Assembly: GCF_039872765.1 (NCBI RefSeq)
Contig: NZ_JBDPZC010000004.1
Location: forward strand, 124,001 to 188,000
Direction of reading: 5' to 3'
DNA: 64,000 bases
From: Roseateles_B flavus
GTDB taxonomy: Bacteria > Pseudomonadota > Gammaproteobacteria > Burkholderiales > Burkholderiaceae_C
Below the pieces are notes generated by a model that ran no database searches, was not told the DNA's origin, and saw nothing but the letters and a program-made list of their open reading frames with translations. A program made the translations under genes and the position numbers. Shown one piece after another: positions 17,742-27,412 of the stretch. The number at the start of each line of letters is the position of its first letter. Within the stretch, counting starts at the first letter, position 1.

Positions 17742-18956
17742 TCACCCGCACACCCCCACCTTCCCCGTCCGCTCCCTCACCGCCTCACTCGTGTCCACCT
17801 CGCCAACCACCCCCTTGGCCTCGATCCGAAAGTTCCGGCGCTTGGGCGAGCGGGCCTGGTCCGTCGCGGGGGCGTCGCGGTCGCAGGCAATCACCCATCG
17901 CTCGCCCACGCGTGAGATGACGGTCACGTTCTCCAGCAGGCAGTGGCCGTCAGCGGGGCTGCTGGCTGCGGGGGCCGGGGTGGTGAGCACGCCCAGCATC
18001 TGCGCGGTGGCGCAGTTCTTGTCGTCCAGGGCGAGGGACACATTCGCCATCCGGATCGTGGACATCTGCATCACCCCGTTCAGCAGCTGATGCGATGAGC
18101 CCAGCGGCACGGCGATGCCCGCCAGGGTGAAGATGCCCACCCAGGCCAGCACGACGAAGGCGCGGGGCCGGCTGAGCTGCTGAAACGCACCCAGGCCCAC
18201 GCCATTGGCTAGGGAGGCGAGCACGAAGCCGGCAGCGAGCAAGGCCCACAAGGCGGGCGCCTGGGTGTGCTGGGGAAGGTCCGACGCCGTCAGCAGCGTC
18301 AGGAACAGCAGCAGTGGGCCCACGCACATGCCGGCATAGGTGAGGACGAAGAGCAGCCGATTGAAGAAGGCCCCAAGCCGGCTTCCCGCCGGGGACTGAG
18401 CGTCCGATTCCGGCAAGGGATGGGTGGTGAACTTCCAGCACAGGATCCCTGCCGCGGCAGCGCTCACCGCGAGCGAGCCCCAGCGCAGCCACTCGCCGTT
18501 GAACAGGCCAGGCAGGGCCCTGGTGGCAAACCACATCCAGGCAACGGCCCCCATCACGAAGGAGAAGAGGAACACCCTGCGCCACTGTCGGGCCTTCGGC
18601 AACACCTGACCCTCGGCACTCCGCTGGAACCAGTGCTTGAGGTAGCCGTGGGGGTCTTCCGCCTGGAATGCCAGCGCCACGGCCGGCGGCATGACCCACA
18701 GCACCAGAAAGGCCAGCGCGGAAAACAGGGCAATCAGGGCGACGACGACGGCCAGGGCGCCCAGGCTCGACAGGCTGTCCAGGGGGATGGCGCCCGCCTT
18801 GATGAAGTACAGCGCGGTGATGAGCAGGCCCAGGAAGGTGCCGGCCTTTGCTGCCAGCTGCCCATGCGCTTCAAGCAGCTGCTGGGCCAGGCGAAGGCTC
18901 CGCAGCTCCGGCGTCTGCCCGGCTGGCGGGCCCGCCTGGGGGGACGATTCATCCAT
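17742..18956 (-). CDS. hypothetical multi-pass membrane protein (404 aa)
   Basis: Not recognised. The start MDESSPQAGPPAG is chosen because GGGAG lies about 9 nt upstream; the in-frame ATG at 19094 would add a 46-residue Arg-rich non-conserved head. Residues about 35-330 contain some seven hydrophobic helices, for example TFLGLLITALYFI, ALAVVVALIALFSALAFLVL and LLFVLTYAGMCVGPLLLFL. A cytoplasmic loop lies between helices two and three (DPHGYLKHWFQRSAEG). The C-terminal about 100 residues are soluble and contain three cysteines (KNCATAQML, HCLLENV, VIACDRD), so disulfides are possible if periplasmic. It is divergent from the AraC gene. Confidence 0.7.
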   Translation of the reverse strand: MDESSPQAGPPAGQTPELRSLRLAQQLLEAHGQLAAKAGTFLGLLITALYFIKAGAIPLDSLSSLGALAVVVALIALFSALAFLVLWVMPPAVALAFQAEDPHGYLKHWFQRSAEGQVLPKARQWRRVFLFSFVMGAVAWMWFATRALPGLFNGEWLRWGSLAVSAAAAGILCWKFTTHPLPESDAQSPAGSRLGAFFNRLLFVLTYAGMCVGPLLLFLTLLTASDLPQHTQAPALWALLAAGFVLASLANGVGLGAFQQLSRPRAFVVLAWVGIFTLAGIAVPLGSSHQLLNGVMQMSTIRMANVSLALDDKNCATAQMLGVLTTPAPAASSPADGHCLLENVTVISRVGERWVIACDRDAPATDQARSPKRRNFRIEAKGVVGEVDTSEAVRERTGKVGVCG

Positions 18957-19114
18957 AGGCGCTGACTCCCTTGTGCAGTGAATGGTGGTGCGAGCGTAGC
19001 GCCGCCCGGGGCGCTCATCCAGCAGTGTCACCCGCCCCGCCGAACTGCTCCGCTGAATCCGCGCCCGCCGGCTTGGGTTAGCATCCCTCGCCATTCCCCA
19101 GCCCCCGCCCCGTC

Positions 19115-20032
19115 ATGAGTTCCCCCGCCATCGACAGCAGCGCCGCCCTCCTGGACTGGTTCCGCCGCAGCGGCGTGACCGGGCCGCTGGATGCCTGCGA
19201 GGGGCCGTTTCCCGCGACGGGGGTGTCGCTGGCGCGGTGGTCCCGGCGGCAGGCGGACGGGGGCGTGAAGCCGGTCAGCCCGCATCCGGGCAGCTACCGG
19301 ATCGCGGTGATGCTGGAGCCGCTGGAGTCGCAGATCTGGGTGGGTGACCAGGCCATCTGGGGTGGTGTGATCGGGGCCAATCGCTTCCGCATTTGCGCGC
19401 CGGGCTCGCCGGGCCGTTGGCGGCAGCTGAGTGGTTGCGACATCGTCAACCTCTTCGTACCGGTCCAGACGGTCGAGCGGCTCAGCCAGGCGGCCGGACT
19501 GCCCGAAGGCATGGGCCTGTGCGACACCCCCTTCTCGGCGGACCGCCAGGTGCTGGACCTCACCTGGAAGATGCTGGACGCCAAGGCCTCGGCCGGCGCG
19601 CTGGCCGCGCAGTACTGCGACGGCCTGGCTACGGCCCTGCTGTGCTATCTGCTGGAGCGCCATGGCGGTTCGCGCCAGGCGCCGGCCGGCAAGGGCGCGC
19701 TGGACGGCGCGCGTCTGCGCCGGGTGCTGGCCTTCATCGCGGACAACGTCACCCGGGAGATCCCCATCACCGAAATGGCCCGGCACTGCGGCATGAGCGA
19801 GGCGCACTTCTCGCGGGCCTTCCATGCGGCCGCCGGCCTTCCGCCCCACCAGTATGCGATGAAGCTGCGCCTGGAGCGCGCCTGCGAGGCGCTGACCGGC
19901 AGCGAGGACCGCATGGTGGACATCGCCCTGGAGCTGGGCTTCAGCAACCCCAGCCACTTCTCCCGGGCCTTTGCCCAGCGCTACGGCATGCCCCCGGCAC
20001 GCTACCGGCAGTTGCATCGAAGCAAGACCTGA
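19115..20032 (+). CDS. AraC-family transcriptional regulator
   Basis: A 305-residue one-component regulator. Residues about 1-190 form a variable sensory domain (AraC-binding-like). Residues about 205-300 carry the paired HTH: EIPITEMARHCGMSEAHFSR, then MVDIALELGFSNPSHFSRAF and the QRYGMPPARYRQL end. The protein stops at HRSKT, and the stop codon lies inside a copy of the recurrent CAAGACCTGACCC word. It faces towards a TonB-dependent receptor gene 270 bp downstream. Control of that receptor is a reasonable guess but not shown. Confidence 0.9.
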   Translation: MSSPAIDSSAALLDWFRRSGVTGPLDACEGPFPATGVSLARWSRRQADGGVKPVSPHPGSYRIAVMLEPLESQIWVGDQAIWGGVIGANRFRICAPGSPGRWRQLSGCDIVNLFVPVQTVERLSQAAGLPEGMGLCDTPFSADRQVLDLTWKMLDAKASAGALAAQYCDGLATALLCYLLERHGGSRQAPAGKGALDGARLRRVLAFIADNVTREIPITEMARHCGMSEAHFSRAFHAAAGLPPHQYAMKLRLERACEALTGSEDRMVDIALELGFSNPSHFSRAFAQRYGMPPARYRQLHRSKT

Positions 20033-20035
20033 CCC
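20023..20035 (+). repeat. CAAGACCTGACCC repeat copy 1
   Basis: Exact 13-base copy. It contains the TGA stop of the AraC-family gene. Confidence 0.8.
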
Positions 20036-20304
20036 TGGGACTTTCCCTCGAAGCTGCTGGGAAGCAGCAGGACGGTGCAAGTTGCGCAGGAATTGAGGCG
20101 CCGCGCCGCGGCCGATTTCCAAGAATCGCACCGTGAGCGCCGTTGATGGCGACGGCCCGGCACCCCGGGCGCGTCTCGACGCGCGCTGGCCGCCGCCCGA
20201 CCAGGGCGGCGCCGCAGCAGCCGCCCATCCAGCGGCTGCGCCCCGTCGCCGAGGCACAAGAAGGCCGCCCGGCGATGCCCATGCCAACACCGAGAGAGAT
20301 CCTC

Positions 20305-23025
20305 ATGCCCCCTATCCGCCCGATTGTCCGAGCCGCCGCCGTGGCCTGCGCCGCCACCGCCGCCTTGCCGCTGCTGGCCCAGGAGGCGCCGCCCGAGGCG
20401 TCGCAGAAACTGGAACGCGTCGAGGTGACAGGCTCCCGCATCAAACGCCTGGAAGCGGAGACGGCCTCGGCCATCCAGACGCTCACGCGCGACGACATCG
20501 CCAAATCCGGCGCCCTGACGGTGTCCGACGTGCTGCGCAATGTGGCCGCCGGCAATATGGGCGGCATCTCGAGCGACGGGCCCATTGACACCACCTTCGG
20601 TGCCGCCGGCATCTCCCTGCGCGGCCTGGGCGTGGGCTCGACCCTGGTGCTGATCAACGGCCGGCGCGTGGCGCCCTTCGGCTTCGGCACCGCCTCCTTC
20701 GTTGACACCAACTCCATCCCCGTCGACGCCATCGAGCGCATCGACGTGCTGCTGGACGGCGCCTCCGCCATCTACGGGGCGGATGCCATCGGCGGCGTGG
20801 TCAACATCATCCTGCGCAAGAACTTCGAAGGCCTGACGGGCAGCGTCGACGCGGGCGTCTCCAGCCATGGCGACGGCGGCAGCAGGAGCTTCGCCTTCAC
20901 CTACGGCCGGGGTCAGCTGAGCCAGGACGGCTACAACGTCTTCGCCACGCTGTCGCACCGGCAGCAGGACCCCGTCCGCGCCACGGACCGCGAACGCACA
21001 CGCGACGGTGACTTCACCCGCTTCGACCTGTACGACGCGCGCTCGCCCTACTACCGCAACGTCTACCGCCTGACGCCCACTTCGGGCCCCTACAACAGCA
21101 ACGCCAACTTCATCGCGCCGCTCACCGGGCTCGACACCCCTTGCACCCCGGCTGTCAGCAGCAAGCCCAGCCTCAACGGCCGCTGCCTCAACGACAACAC
21201 CGAGGCCGTGAACCTCGTGGCCGGCTGGCGCTCCGACAGCCTCTATGGCGCCGGCGTGCTGGCCCTGCCCAAGGGCTTCGAGCTCTTCGGGGACCTCTCG
21301 CTGACCCGCAGCCGCTACCACACTCGCAGCTTCAGCTACGGCTCCAATGCCTATGGCTACTACACCTACGACCTGGTGGACAAGCTGGGCGAGTACGGCA
21401 ATGCACCGGGTGCCCAGGTGAACTACCTGATCCTGCCGGCGGGCCATCCGCAGAACCCGCTCAGCACCGGTGATGTGGGCGTGCACTACCTGTTCAACGA
21501 CGTGCCCTCGACCATGGCCAGCGACACCCTCAATCAGCGCTACACCGCCGGTATCCGCGGCGAGTACGCGGGCTGGGACGTCGAGGCCGCGCTGATGCTG
21601 TCACGCGCCCGCACGAACACGACCCTGGTGGGTTTCCTGCAGGACGCGGTGCTGACCAACGAGGTGCTGGACGCCAAGGGCAAGGTCCGCAACAGCTTCA
21701 TCCTGGGCAATGCGGCCGCCAACGATCCGGCGCTGATGGCCCGTCTGTATCCGCAGATGGTCAACAAGGGCACGAGCAGCACCGACACCCTGGACCTGCG
21801 CGCCAGCCGCGAGCTGTGGGCGCTGCCGGGCGGCAAGCTGGGGGTGTCCGTTGGCGCGGAGTACCGCCGCGAGAAGGTGGACGCGGTGCCGGACGCGCTG
21901 CTGTCCTCCGGGGCCATCTCCCTCTACAACTCGCAGGGCGCGACCGGCTCGCGCCGGGTGAGCGCGGTCTACGCGGAGGCCGTGGCGCCGTTGCTGAAGA
22001 CCCTGGAGCTGTCCCTGGCGACGCGCATGGACGACAACAGCGACTTCGGCCGCTCCAGCACGCCCAAGCTCGGCTTGAAGTGGCAGGTGCTGCCCCAGCT
22101 GCTGCTGCGCGGGACCTACGCCGAAGGCTTCCGCGCGCCCACGCTGCCCGAGCAGCACATGGGCACGCAGACCTACTACATCAAGGTGCGTGATCCCAAG
22201 CGCTGCCCCAGCTACGACGCCGAGAACCCCGATTGCGTCCGCTACGTCGTCGGTGTCTACGGCACCTCGGGTGATCTGCGCGCCGAGACCTCCAAGAGCC
22301 ACTCGCTGGGCCTGGTGCTGCAGCCCACGCGCAACAGCAGCCTGGCCATCGATGCCTTCGACATCCGGCGCAAGGGGGAGGTGACGTCCATGAGCACCGA
22401 CTACCTGCTGGAGCACGAGGCCGAGTTCGCCGACAAGGTCGTCCGCGGCGCGGCCTCGGGTCAGATCGACAAGATCTTCCTGACGGCCACCAACCTGGCC
22501 GAGACCCGCGTGCGGGGCCTGGACGTGGAGGGCCGCATCCAGTGGGACCTGCCCGCCGACAGCGGTCGCATCACCTTCAGCGGGACCTACAACCGCCTGT
22601 CCAGCTACGAGCAGGCCCAGGCGCCGGGTGCCGAGCTGCGGGACAACGCCGGCTTCTACCTGATGCCCAAGGAGCGCATGCGCTTCGGCCTGGGCTGGAG
22701 CCGCGGCCCCTGGCAGCTGAACCTCAACTGGAACTACACAGGGGCCTATGCGCAGGTCGCGGACGCCACCGTGAACTGCAGCTATGCCTCGCAAGGCACG
22801 CCGCGCCCGGACTACTGCCGCATCAGCGCCTGGACGACCGCCGATGCCTATGTGTCCTACCGCGGCTTCAAGGACCTGGAGCTGAGCCTGTCGGTGCGCA
22901 ACCTGGAGGACCGGGCCGCGCCCTTCGACGCCGACCGCATCGCCTACCTCCAGGGCTTCAACCCGGCCTATCACAACCAGCTGGGGCGCTTCTTCCAGCT
23001 GGCGGCGAAGTACCGCTTCTGGTGA
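20305..23025 (+). CDS. TonB-dependent outer-membrane receptor
   Basis: A 906-residue active-transport barrel for an unknown ligand (siderophore, cobalamin, oligosaccharide or peptide). I start at MPPIRPIVRAAAVACAATAA, which gives a clean signal peptide ending near ALPLLAQ; GAGAGA lies just upstream. The TonB-box-like ERVEVTGSRIKR follows. The plug domain (about 45-175) includes TLVLINGRRVAPFG and the YGADAIGGVVNIILRKN signature. The barrel ends in the aromatic KYRFW typical for Bam insertion. Two cysteine pairs occur in extracellular-loop positions (DTPCTPAV...GRCLN and KRCPSYDAENPDC). The AraC-type gene lies just upstream. Confidence 0.92.
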   Translation: MPPIRPIVRAAAVACAATAALPLLAQEAPPEASQKLERVEVTGSRIKRLEAETASAIQTLTRDDIAKSGALTVSDVLRNVAAGNMGGISSDGPIDTTFGAAGISLRGLGVGSTLVLINGRRVAPFGFGTASFVDTNSIPVDAIERIDVLLDGASAIYGADAIGGVVNIILRKNFEGLTGSVDAGVSSHGDGGSRSFAFTYGRGQLSQDGYNVFATLSHRQQDPVRATDRERTRDGDFTRFDLYDARSPYYRNVYRLTPTSGPYNSNANFIAPLTGLDTPCTPAVSSKPSLNGRCLNDNTEAVNLVAGWRSDSLYGAGVLALPKGFELFGDLSLTRSRYHTRSFSYGSNAYGYYTYDLVDKLGEYGNAPGAQVNYLILPAGHPQNPLSTGDVGVHYLFNDVPSTMASDTLNQRYTAGIRGEYAGWDVEAALMLSRARTNTTLVGFLQDAVLTNEVLDAKGKVRNSFILGNAAANDPALMARLYPQMVNKGTSSTDTLDLRASRELWALPGGKLGVSVGAEYRREKVDAVPDALLSSGAISLYNSQGATGSRRVSAVYAEAVAPLLKTLELSLATRMDDNSDFGRSSTPKLGLKWQVLPQLLLRGTYAEGFRAPTLPEQHMGTQTYYIKVRDPKRCPSYDAENPDCVRYVVGVYGTSGDLRAETSKSHSLGLVLQPTRNSSLAIDAFDIRRKGEVTSMSTDYLLEHEAEFADKVVRGAASGQIDKIFLTATNLAETRVRGLDVEGRIQWDLPADSGRITFSGTYNRLSSYEQAQAPGAELRDNAGFYLMPKERMRFGLGWSRGPWQLNLNWNYTGAYAQVADATVNCSYASQGTPRPDYCRISAWTTADAYVSYRGFKDLELSLSVRNLEDRAAPFDADRIAYLQGFNPAYHNQLGRFFQLAAKYRFW

Positions 23026-23044
23026 GGCAAGCCGCCGCCGCGCC

Positions 23045-23233
23045 TCACTCGGCCACGCCGGTGGAGGCCGGCGGCGGGCGCTCCCAGCTGTACAGGCCGG
23101 CGGCCGTGCCCAGGGCCAGGGCCAGCACAAGAGGCAGCGCCTGGGCCAGGCGGTGCGTGGCCTCGCCGGTCTTGCGGGCCACGCCGGGTGAAGCCTCGTC
23201 AAGGCGGCCCCGGGACGGCCGCAGCCGGAACAT
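23045..23233 (-). CDS. possible small single-helix membrane protein (62 aa)
   Basis: A frame convergent with the TonB receptor encodes MFRLRPSRGRLDEASPG followed by a hydrophobic helix ALPLVLALALGTAAGLYSW and a short tail. No clear ribosome site is seen and it is not recognised. It may be chance. Confidence 0.25.
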   Translation of the reverse strand: MFRLRPSRGRLDEASPGVARKTGEATHRLAQALPLVLALALGTAAGLYSWERPPPASTGVAE

Positions 23234-23257
23234 GGGCCGGATCAGTACCGGCCGCGT

Positions 23258-23764
23258 CTGCAGGTCCGCACCGGCCTGCTGTGGTTCGGGCCGGCCCTGC
23301 TGCTGCTGGGCCGGCAGCTGCGCTCGCCGGTGAATGCGCGGGCGGACGTGACCGAGGACCAGCTCCCATGGGCGCCATCGGACCGCCGGCCTGGCGCCTG
23401 CCCGCGGCATTGCTGCTGGTTGCGACCCTCGCCACCCTGAGCCATCAGCAGACGGAGCAGAGCGCGCTGCTCTGGCGGGCCCGCGCCGTCGCGCCCAGGC
23501 CGCACCGCCAGCCGCCCCGACATCGAGGCCATGGTCCAGCGCCCGGCCGACCGCCTGGCCGCACAGCCGGCCGATGTGCAAGGCTGGCGCCGACTCGCCC
23601 GCGCCTATGAGACCCTGGAGCGCCACGAGGCCACCGTCCAAGCCTACCGCCAGCAGCCCGCCGATGCCGCCGCCCTGTGCGAGCTGGACCTGGTGCCGCC
23701 GGCCACGGCGCTGCATCGCGACATCCAGGCCAGCATCGAGAAGGCCGGCGCGCCGCGGCCCTGA
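23258..23764 (+). pseudogene. remnant of cytochrome c maturation genes ccmH/ccmI
   Basis: Two fragments remain. The first (23258-about 23400) reads TGLLWFGPALLLLGRQLR, like the membrane helix of CcmH. The second (about 23510-23764) reads DIEAMVQRPADRLAAQPADV and QGWRRLARAYETLERHEATV, the hallmark opening of the CcmI TPR domain. Between them a hydrophobic PAALLLVATLATLS in another frame fits the CcmI membrane helix. Stops and frame changes interrupt the set, and the catalytic LRCxxC part of CcmH and most TPRs are missing. The rest of the spacer up to 24007 shows nothing more. Confidence 0.55.
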
Positions 23765-24007
23765 GCGCGATGGTCATCCTGCGCCGACGGCATATGCATG
23801 CTCGGCCTGCTTCCTTCCCTCGCAGCCCCATCGCTTCCATCTTGCGGACCTTGCTCAAGCGGCACGGGCTCATCCGCGCGGAGGCCGGCGACACGGGCGC
23901 CGGCCTGGCCGCCCCGCAAGCCGGGCAGGGCACCGTACCCTCGGCCTGGCGCTGAAGATGCGGCCCCTGGCTTGGGCCGGCTCCACGCCTCGGCTAGCAT
24001 TGCCGCC

Positions 24008-24673
24008 ATGCGCCTGCTCCTTGCCGAAGACGAACGTGCCCTTGCCGACTGGCTGGTCCGCGCCCTGCGGCAGAGCGACTTCGTCGTGGACTGGGTCGAC
24101 GACGGCCGCCTGGTGGCCGGCCAGCTGCAGGCCACGCGCTACGACGCCCTCATCCTGGACCTGGGCCTGCCGGGCCTGGGCGGTCATGAAGTCCTGAGCC
24201 AGCTGCGCAAGGCCGACTCGCGGGTGCCCGTGCTGGTGCTGACGGCGCGCGATTCGCTCGCCGAGCGCGTGAGCACCCTGCACGAGGGCGCGGACGACTT
24301 CCTCGCCAAGCCCTTCGAGATCCAGGAGCTGGAGGCCCGGCTCGTGGCCCTGATCCGCCGTTCGCGCGGGCGCGAGCAGCCGCGCTTCAGCTGCGGGCCG
24401 CTGAGCTATGACGCCGCGAGCAAGCAGTTCACGCTGGACGGCGAGGCCCTGGCCCTGTCCCCGCGCGAGCATGCGGTCCTGCGCACCCTCATCCAGCACA
24501 GCGGCGAGCCGCTCTCCAAGCAGGAGATCCTGGAGCGCCTGTTCTCGGACGAGCAGGACGTGCGGCCCGAGGCGGTCGAGGTGCTCGTGCACCGGCTGCG
24601 CAGGCGCCTGGAGTCGGGCAAGGTGCGCATCACCACGCTGCGCGGCCTGGGCTATGTCCTGGAGCCTGCATGA
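24008..24673 (+). CDS. tctD: OmpR-family response regulator (TctD-like)
   Basis: A 221-residue two-component output protein. The receiver domain has the acidic pocket (AEDE), the phospho-acceptor D51 in ALILDLGLPG and the conserved lysine in FLAKPFE. A winged-helix DNA-binding domain begins near 125, with LSPREHAVLRTLIQHSGEPL and the C-terminal ITTLRGLGYVLEPA. It overlaps the sensor kinase by four bases (ATGA). TctD-type regulators control tricarboxylate or other carboxylate uptake; the downstream binding protein and porin are the likely targets. Confidence 0.9.
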   Translation: MRLLLAEDERALADWLVRALRQSDFVVDWVDDGRLVAGQLQATRYDALILDLGLPGLGGHEVLSQLRKADSRVPVLVLTARDSLAERVSTLHEGADDFLAKPFEIQELEARLVALIRRSRGREQPRFSCGPLSYDAASKQFTLDGEALALSPREHAVLRTLIQHSGEPLSKQEILERLFSDEQDVRPEAVEVLVHRLRRRLESGKVRITTLRGLGYVLEPA

Positions 24674-26109
24674 GCGTGCGCTGGCCGCTGACGCTGCCGC
24701 ACCTGCCAACGGCCTGGCACCGGTTCAGCGTGCGGCGGACGCTGCTGACCCTCGCCCTGCCCATCATGCTGGTCATGGTCAGCATCGAGTCCGCCCTGAC
24801 CTGGAAGACGGGCCTGCAGGCGGCCAACGCGGCCTATGACCGCTCGCTGCTGGGTGCCATCAAGGCCATCGACAGCAATGTGTCCACGGACACCGGCCTG
24901 TCGGTCGAGCTGCCCTACCGCCTGCTGGAGTTCTTCGAGCTGACGGCCAGCGGCCAGGTCTTCTTCCGGGTCAGCACGGACGACGGCCTGGTCGAGATCG
25001 GCAATGCGGGCCTGCCCCTGCCGGCCAAGGGCCTGGCCCTGGGCGTGCCGCAGTTCATCGACGCGGAGTACTTCGGCGAGCCGGTGCGCGTGGGGGCGCT
25101 GTCCCGCGAGCTGGACCCGGAACGCCCGGGGCGCCGGCTGGTGATCCAGGTGGCCGAGTCCACCACCTCGCGCAACGAGTTCTCGCGCGGCCTGCTCTTG
25201 CAGGCCATCGCCCGGGATGCGTTGACCATCGTGGTGGTGATGGCCACGCTGGCCCTGGTCATCGGCTGGGCCCTGCAGCCGCTGGAGCGGCTGCGGCGCG
25301 AGGTGGAGGCGCGTTCCGAGGACGATCTCTCCCCCGTCGACGAGACCCAGGTGCCCGCCGACGCCGCGCCCCTGGTCGCCGCCATCAACCACCATCTGCA
25401 GCGCCAGCGCGAGCTGATCGAGGGCCGGCGCCGTTTCGTGGACGACGCCTCGCACCAGCTGCGCACGCCGCTGGCCACGCTGTCCACCCTGGTGGGCTAT
25501 GCCCTGCGCGAGCAGAACCCGGCGCGGGTCTCCGAGGCGCTGGCGGCGCTCAAGTCGCAGATCGAGGACACGGTGCGGCGCACCAACCAGATGCTGGCCC
25601 TGGCCCGCGCCGACACGGCCGAGGTGCAGATGGAACCGCTGGCGCTGAACGCCCTGGCCGAGCGCTGCGCGCGCGAGAGCTGGCCGGCGGCGCGGGCGGC
25701 CGGCGTCGACCTGGGCCTGGAGCCCTCGCCGGTGCCCGTCACGGTGCTGGGCCATGCCGGCCAGCTGCGCGAGGCCTTGCTGAACCTGCTGGATAACAGC
25801 CTGCGGTACGTGCAGCCCGGGGGCCAGGTGACGGTGCAGGTGTTCGCCGACGCCGAGGGCGCCTGCGTCCGCGTGGTCGACGACGGCCCCGGCATCCCCG
25901 CCGCCGAACGCCCCCGGGCCGGCGAGCGCTTCTTCCGCGGCAGCAATGTGGAGCAGCCGGGCTCGGGCCTGGGCCTGGCCATCGTCCGGGCCGTCATGCA
26001 GCGCCATCACGGCCGGCTGGAGATCTCAGCGGCCCAGCTCTCGCCGGACGGCGGCGAGCGGGGCACCGCGGTGTCCCTGCGGCTGCCGGTGCAGGCTGCC
26101 GGCCACTGA
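24670..26109 (+). CDS. tctE: sensor histidine kinase (TctE-like)
   Basis: A 479-residue inner-membrane kinase. The first membrane helix lies at about 27-45 (TLLTLALPIMLVMVS) and the second at about 183-205 (ALTIVVVMATLALVIGWAL). Between them is a periplasmic 2CSK_N-type sensing domain (about 46-180) that includes AESTTSRNEFSRGLLL. The kinase core is intact: H-box VDDASHQLRTPLATLS, N-box LLNLLDNSLRYV, and G-boxes VVDDGPGIP and GSGLGLAIV. It is translationally coupled to the regulator. In Bordetella, BctE of this type is switched by a Bug protein, and an orphan Bug gene follows here. Confidence 0.9.
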   Translation: MSVRWPLTLPHLPTAWHRFSVRRTLLTLALPIMLVMVSIESALTWKTGLQAANAAYDRSLLGAIKAIDSNVSTDTGLSVELPYRLLEFFELTASGQVFFRVSTDDGLVEIGNAGLPLPAKGLALGVPQFIDAEYFGEPVRVGALSRELDPERPGRRLVIQVAESTTSRNEFSRGLLLQAIARDALTIVVVMATLALVIGWALQPLERLRREVEARSEDDLSPVDETQVPADAAPLVAAINHHLQRQRELIEGRRRFVDDASHQLRTPLATLSTLVGYALREQNPARVSEALAALKSQIEDTVRRTNQMLALARADTAEVQMEPLALNALAERCARESWPAARAAGVDLGLEPSPVPVTVLGHAGQLREALLNLLDNSLRYVQPGGQVTVQVFADAEGACVRVVDDGPGIPAAERPRAGERFFRGSNVEQPGSGLGLAIVRAVMQRHHGRLEISAAQLSPDGGERGTAVSLRLPVQAAGH

Positions 26110-26218
26110 AAGGCGACTGAAAGGCGCGACTTCGTAGAGTGCAGCCATAGCAGGTGGCAGACCGTTCCCCATGGCCCCGGCCTCCGGGGGACGGCACAGA
26201 TCACCGCATGGAGACGAC

Positions 26219-27223
26219 ATGCTCAAAGCCTTCCCATGGATGGCTGCCCTGGTCCTGGCGATCCTGGTGCTTGCGCCAGGAGCCCGGGCCCAGACGCAGA
26301 CGCCCACGCCGACGCCGACGCCGGCACCCGAGTGCATCGCCCCCGCCAAGCCCGGCGGCGGCTTCGACCTGACCTGCAAGCTGGCGCGGGCGGCCTTCGG
26401 CCAGGCCGGCATGGGACTGGCGCCGCTGCACATCAGCTACATGCCCGGCGGCGTCGGGGCCATCGCCTTCGACACCATCACCGCCCGCCGCCCCGCCGAG
26501 GAGCAGACCCTGGTCGCCTTCTCCAGCGGCTCCCTGCTCAACCTGGTCCATGGCCGCTTCGGCCGGCACAGCCTGCGCGATGTGCGCTGGCTGGCCGCCA
26601 TCGGGGCGGACTACGGCATCGTGCTGGTGAGCAGCCAGTCCCCGTGGAAGACCCTGCCGGAGCTGCTGGCGGCGCTGAAGGACAACCCGGCCCGGGTCAC
26701 CTTCGCGGCTGGCGGCACCATCGGCAGCCAGGACTGGGTCAAGTCGGCCCTGGTGGCTGCGGCGGCCGGCGTGGATCACAAGGCCATGCGCTTCGTGGCC
26801 TTCGAGGGCGGCGGCGAGGCCACGGCGGCGCTGAAGGCCGGGCATGTGCAGGTCTATGCGGGCGATGCCTCCGAGGTTGCGGACAAGCTGCCGCCCAAGG
26901 GGCCCTTCCGGGTGCTGGCCGTGATGTCCGAGAAGCGCCTGCCGGGCCTGCTGGCTCAGGTCCCGACGGCCCGGGAGCAGGGCGTGGACATCGTCTGGCC
27001 CAGCGTGCGCGGCTTCTACATGGGGCCCAAGGTCCCGGATGCCGCCTTCCAGGCCTGGAGCCAGCGCTTCGAGCAGCTGATGGCCAGTGCGGCCTTCGAG
27101 AAGCTGCGGGCCGAGCATGGCCTGTTCCCCCTGGCCATGACCGGGCCCGCCCTGCAGGCCTACCTGGACGAGCAGAGCCGGCGCTTTGCCGACATCGCCG
27201 AGCGATTCGGGCTGCACCGATGA
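26219..27223 (+). CDS. Bug-family (TctC-like) periplasmic solute-binding protein
   Basis: A 334-residue member of the tripartite-tricarboxylate-transporter receptor family. The start at MLKAFPWMAALVLAILVLAP has GGAG at proper spacing. The signal peptide ends near ARAQ, and an odd Thr-Pro repeat linker (TQTPTPTPTPAPE) follows. Family motifs include AKPGGGFDLTCKLA, YMPGGVGAIAF and FAAGGTIGSQDW. The membrane partners TctA/TctB are not encoded next to it. It therefore either serves a distant transporter or acts as an extracytoplasmic sensor for the kinase just upstream. Confidence 0.9.
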   Translation: MLKAFPWMAALVLAILVLAPGARAQTQTPTPTPTPAPECIAPAKPGGGFDLTCKLARAAFGQAGMGLAPLHISYMPGGVGAIAFDTITARRPAEEQTLVAFSSGSLLNLVHGRFGRHSLRDVRWLAAIGADYGIVLVSSQSPWKTLPELLAALKDNPARVTFAAGGTIGSQDWVKSALVAAAAGVDHKAMRFVAFEGGGEATAALKAGHVQVYAGDASEVADKLPPKGPFRVLAVMSEKRLPGLLAQVPTAREQGVDIVWPSVRGFYMGPKVPDAAFQAWSQRFEQLMASAAFEKLRAEHGLFPLAMTGPALQAYLDEQSRRFADIAERFGLHR

Positions 27224-27412
27224 CCGGCGGCTGAAGCCTCTCCCCCCGATCCATCGGACCTGCCCACACGGGGAGGCCGGGGACGGCTGTTGCCTGCCGA
27301 TCCCTGGCCAGCCGTCGTCCTGACCCTTCCTGTTCTTCCCTTCATCTGCCCGCTGTCCTGCCTGAGTTTTCCCCTGACCCTTCGATAAGCACTGAAAGCA
27401 CTGGAGATACCC

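Noticed and set aside
20053..20068. Hairpin GCTGCT-GGGA-AGCAGC after the AraC gene
   Set aside because: A six-base stem without a T-run; too weak to call a terminator.
23797..23955. Possible transposase fragment (reads SILRTLLKRHGLIRAE)
   Set aside because: Too short and generic. No catalytic motif, inverted repeats or target duplication nearby.
26315..26335. ACGCCG triplet-pair tandem repeat in the Bug gene
   Set aside because: It encodes a Thr-Pro linker after the signal peptide in frame; a low-complexity linker rather than a separate element.
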